A DNA stretch of 64,000 bases from Acidobacteriota bacterium. GTDB lineage: Bacteria; Pseudomonadota; Alphaproteobacteria; Caulobacterales; Hyphomonadaceae. The notes under the pieces were generated by a model. The model saw only the letters and a list, made by a program, of their open reading frames with translations, was not told the DNA's origin and did not search any database. The position numbers were made by a program, and so were the translations under genes. The DNA is taken from the NCBI GenBank assembly GCA_016712445.1, contig JADJRB010000001.1:62001-126000 (forward strand), given 5' to 3'. Below are positions 62,190-64,000 of the stretch, in pieces; within the stretch, counting starts at the first letter, position 1; the number at the start of each line of letters is the position of its first letter.

Positions 62190-62709
62190 ACTCCCGCGAA
62201 TTTACTGGGATGCGTGCACGTGGATCGCATATATCGGGCGCGAAATGCCGACGGCGGATTCTAAATTCACTGATCGCCGATTCGAGATGTGCCGAGAGGT
62301 ATTAAAAGACGCACAAGACGGAAATTTGGAGATAGTTACGTCGACCTTCACACTTGCCGAAGTGTGCAAGCGGAAAGAAGCGACGGGCCAAGCTGGCAAT
62401 CTGTCCGCTTTTTTTGATCAGCCGTTCATTCTCTTAGTGGATGTGATCAAGCCAATCGCTTCTCGCGCTCAGGCGATGCAACTCGCAGGGCTCGCAGGCC
62501 TCAAGCCGCCTGATGCGATCCACTTAGCTTCTGCAATCTGGTCCGACGTTTCCACATTCCATACTTTTGACAAACGCCTTCTAGACCTTTCCGGCAATTT
62601 CACCGTCAAATCTGGCAAAGCTCTTCAGATAATGAAGCCCACGGAAGAAAAGGGGCGCTTACCTCTCTTGGAGGGGATCGAAGAAGACGACGACCAAGAC
62701 GAAAGATAG
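62182..62709 (+). CDS. PIN-domain ribonuclease-like protein
   Basis: A 175-aa protein with the PIN acidic quartet visible as D10 (IYWDAC), E60 (FTLAEVCKRK), D111 (LKPPDAIHLASA) and D130 (TFDKRLL), all in the expected order and spacing. PIN proteins are metal-dependent RNases, often VapC-type toxins that cut tRNA or rRNA. The start is GTG 62182 with TTGGAGAG upstream, inside the end of the 285-aa gene. A lengthened acidic/charged C-terminus (about 25 residues) goes beyond a minimal VapC. The upstream protein is much larger than usual VapB antitoxins. Confidence 0.88.
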   Translation: MRKLPRIYWDACTWIAYIGREMPTADSKFTDRRFEMCREVLKDAQDGNLEIVTSTFTLAEVCKRKEATGQAGNLSAFFDQPFILLVDVIKPIASRAQAMQLAGLAGLKPPDAIHLASAIWSDVSTFHTFDKRLLDLSGNFTVKSGKALQIMKPTEEKGRLPLLEGIEEDDDQDER

Positions 62710-62789
62710 ATGAGCCCACACGATCAAGCGCGCCATCCGAAAGTCTGTCAGGACAACACAGCGGCTTAATTCGGACTGATTCACGGGCA

Positions 62790-62810
62790 CTGCCCAATCA
62801 CGTCGGGCAG
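62790..62810 (+). other. Hairpin upstream of the tRNA-like element
   Basis: CTGCCC (62790-62795) and GGGCAG (62805-62810) form a perfect six-pair stem with a nine-base loop. There is no T tract, so it is not a terminator. Confidence 0.5.
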
Positions 62811-62858
62811 AACATACGCCATTGAATTTTTGAAATTGAACTCCAACTAGCAATCAAT

Positions 62859-62931
62859 ACCGGATTAGGTCGGTTCAATTCCGACAGCCACCTCCATTTC
62901 GGTGGCTTGGCAGAGCGGTAAATGCGCCGGT
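62859..62931 (+). ncRNA. Permuted tRNA-like sequence (3' half upstream of 5' half)
   Basis: In order: anticodon-stem 3' strand ACCGG (62859-62863), variable ATTAG, T-arm GTCGG-TTCAATT-CCGAC (62869-62885), acceptor 3' strand AGCCACC (62886-62892), T discriminator and CCA (62893-62896), a four-base linker TTTC, acceptor 5' strand GGTGGCT (62901-62907), D-arm GCAG...AGCGGTAAA...TGC, and anticodon-stem 5' strand CCGGT (62927-62931). Acceptor stem 7/7, T stem 5/5 and anticodon stem 5/5 pair perfectly, though the last pairs the outer ends. D-arm and U discriminator resemble tRNA-Cys. No intact anticodon loop is present. Confidence 0.6.
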
Positions 62932-62942
62932 GTGAATAAGAG

Positions 62943-62981
62943 CGCCGCTGGTCAGAGATGACTGGCGGCGTCTCCCTTTTT
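62943..62981 (+). terminator. Rho-independent terminator after the tRNA-like element
   Basis: CGCCGCTGGTCA (62943-62954), loop GAGA, TGACTGGCGGCG (62959-62970): a twelve-pair stem including two G-T pairs, then five T at 62977-62981. It begins 12 bases after the tRNA-like 5' half. Confidence 0.82.
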
Positions 62982-63020
62982 CGGACGAGCCTTTTTAAGT
63001 TCCTCATCGTGGTGCCTGCC

Positions 63021-64000
63021 CTACTCCGCCGACGCGCTGGCCATGGCGCGGGCGACGGATTCGGCGACCTTGATGCCGTCGACGGCGGCGGAGAGGATGC
63101 CGCCGGCATAGCCTGCGCCTTCGCCGGCCGGGAACAGGCCGGTGACGTTGAGGCTGTGGCCATCGGCGCGGCGGGTGATGCGGATGGGCGAGGAGCTGCG
63201 CGTCTCGACGCCGGTGAGGAAGGCTTCCGGATCATCGTAGCGCGGGATCTTGCGGCCGAAGACCGGCAGCGCCTCGCGCATCGCCTCGATCACATAATCC
63301 GGCATCAGGGGCGCAAGGTCTGACGGGCGCACGCCGGGGCGGTAGCTGGGGACGACCGCCCCGATGGCGGCGGACGGGCGGCCGGCGAGGAAGTCGCCGA
63401 CGGTCTGGCCGGGGGCGTAATAGTCGCTGCCGCCGGCGACGAAGGCGCGCGCCTCGATGGCGCGCTGGAAGGCAATGCCGGCGAGCGGGTGGTCGTCCGG
63501 ATTGTCGGCAGGGGTGACGCCGACGACGAAGCCCGCATTGGCGTTGCGTTCATTGCGGGAATACTGGCTCATGCCGTTGGTAACGAGGCGGCCCGGCTCT
63601 GACGCGGCGGCGACGACGGTGCCGCCCGGGCACATGCAGAAGCTGTAGACGGTGCGCCCGTTGGCGCAGTGGTGCGACAGCGAATAGGCGGCGGCGCCGA
63701 GATCCGGATGGCCGGCGCAGGGGCCGAACATCGCCTTGTCGATCCAGGACTGCGGATGCTCGATGCGGAAGCCGACCGAGAAGGGCTTCGCCTCGATATG
63801 CACGCCGCGCGCGTGCAGCGCCTCGAACGTGTCGCGCGAGGAATGGCCGATGGCGAGGACGACCTGGTCAGCCTCGAGGAATTCGCCCGTGTGCAGATGA
63901 AGCCCGCGCAGGCGGTGGGCGCCGCCGGGGCCGCGCGCGAGTTCAAGGTCGGTGACGCGGTGCTGGAAGCGGTATTCGCCGCCGAGCGCCTCGATCTTGG
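63021..64000 (-). CDS. FAD-dependent dehydrogenase (COG2509 type), cut by window edge
   Basis: The frame stays open to the right edge beyond the internal ATG at 63803, so only the C-terminal ~326 residues are seen. VVLAIGHSSRDTFEALHARGV and IEAKPFSVGFRIEHPQ, followed by TVYSFCMCPGGTVVAAASEPG and LFPAGEGAGYAGGILSAAVDGI, are diagnostic of the uncharacterised COG2509 flavoproteins related to BaiN/HI0933-like oxidoreductases. The substrate is unknown. GC is high again, so this marks the right border of the accessory region. Confidence 0.88.
   Translation of the reverse strand, partial: KIEALGGEYRFQHRVTDLELARGPGGAHRLRGLHLHTGEFLEADQVVLAIGHSSRDTFEALHARGVHIEAKPFSVGFRIEHPQSWIDKAMFGPCAGHPDLGAAAYSLSHHCANGRTVYSFCMCPGGTVVAAASEPGRLVTNGMSQYSRNERNANAGFVVGVTPADNPDDHPLAGIAFQRAIEARAFVAGGSDYYAPGQTVGDFLAGRPSAAIGAVVPSYRPGVRPSDLAPLMPDYVIEAMREALPVFGRKIPRYDDPEAFLTGVETRSSSPIRITRRADGHSLNVTGLFPAGEGAGYAGGILSAAVDGIKVAESVARAMASASAE

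Larger units (their letters stand above)
62710..63020. other. Protein-free region with RNA-like elements
   Basis: No ORF is credible. The stretch contains a hairpin (62790-62810), a permuted tRNA-like sequence (62859-62931) and a strong terminator (62943-62981), all readable on the plus strand. That suggests a transcribed structured RNA downstream of, or together with, the PIN gene. Confidence 0.6.

Noticed and set aside
62886..62907. Simple terminator hairpin AGCCACC...GGTGGCT
   Set aside because: No T tract follows, and the adjoining T-arm and D-arm identify the arms as tRNA acceptor strands.
62859..62931. tmRNA gene (permuted, as in other alphaproteobacteria)
   Set aside because: The topology matches, but the acceptor stem lacks the G3-U70 pair expected of alanine-charged tmRNA, the D-arm is a normal tRNA type, and no tag reading frame is seen upstream.
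62859..62931. Ordinary functional tRNA-Cys gene
   Set aside because: The halves are in reverse order and no contiguous anticodon loop with GCA exists.

Overview
The window is high-GC chromosomal DNA from an alphaproteobacterium, most likely a Hyphomonas-like member of the Hyphomonadaceae. This rests on gene content and order: panB / YfgM-like / bamB / der, rsmI-yraN divergent from an LppC-like lipoprotein, and NnrU, DUF1491 and DUF1993 proteins. No rRNA gene or CRISPR array was seen. Most genes are closely packed, with ATGA overlaps inside operons and several convergent pairs that share stop-codon bases.

Layout. 1-3.3 kb: the main part of a large RTX (serralysin-type) metalloprotease cut by the left edge, with five exact-period 261-bp modules. 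3.3-7.6 kb (minus strand): a nucleotidyltransferase-like protein, rfbD and rfbC (dTDP-rhamnose), glmS. 7.8-10.6 kb: cysD and fused cysNC (sulfate activation to PAPS). 10.6-12.5 kb: DUF1993, then a glutathione S-transferase divergent from an HxlR regulator, with two dyad operators between them. 12.6-16.8 kb: mannose-1-P guanylyltransferase and a type I secretion ATPase/adaptor pair, the machinery class that exports RTX proteases. 16.9-22.7 kb: acyl-CoA/alcohol metabolism (3-hydroxyacyl-CoA dehydrogenase, GMC oxidoreductase, MBL hydrolase, MDR reductase). 22.7-34.3 kb (mostly minus): der, bamB, YfgM-like, panB, nnrU, a REP-like repeat cluster, a class A PBP, a c-type cytochrome, yraN, rsmI and the LppC-like protein. 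34.4-44.5 kb: dnaJ, a divergent PEP-carboxylase homologue, an aspartic protease, a thiolase with a strong terminator, an alpha/beta-hydrolase, an RsmC-like methyltransferase and an RsuA-family pseudouridine synthase. 44.6-48.5 kb: polysaccharide genes (ATP-grasp-like, flippase, glycosyltransferase) and a thioesterase. 48.6-58.7 kb: ABC-F ATPase, prfC, ArsR/SRPBCC pair, small conserved proteins, a histidine kinase, sufE and a small DnaA-domain-IV-like protein.

58.7-63.0 kb is the accessory part, with visibly lower GC. It holds a complete 2301-bp IS1595/ISXO2-type element with 22-bp inverted repeats, an 8-bp target duplication, a promoter reading inward from its right end, and passenger genes including a small protein with a HEPN-like RNSIAH motif. 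Next to it is a two-gene module: an unrecognised 285-aa protein translationally coupled to a PIN-domain nuclease. This is followed by an intergenic RNA-like locus in which the 3' half of a tRNA (T-arm, acceptor strand, CCA) lies directly upstream of the 5' half (acceptor strand, D-arm, anticodon-stem strand), ending in a rho-independent terminator. Together the PIN module and the permuted tRNA-like locus are the best candidate for something undescribed. The window ends inside a COG2509-type FAD-dependent dehydrogenase.

Functional themes: envelope and exopolysaccharide building (rhamnose, mannose, glucosamine precursors, flippase, glycosyltransferase, possibly PAPS for sulfation), protein secretion and outer-membrane assembly, and lipid catabolism. 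All assignments come from reading the sequence; no database search was run.
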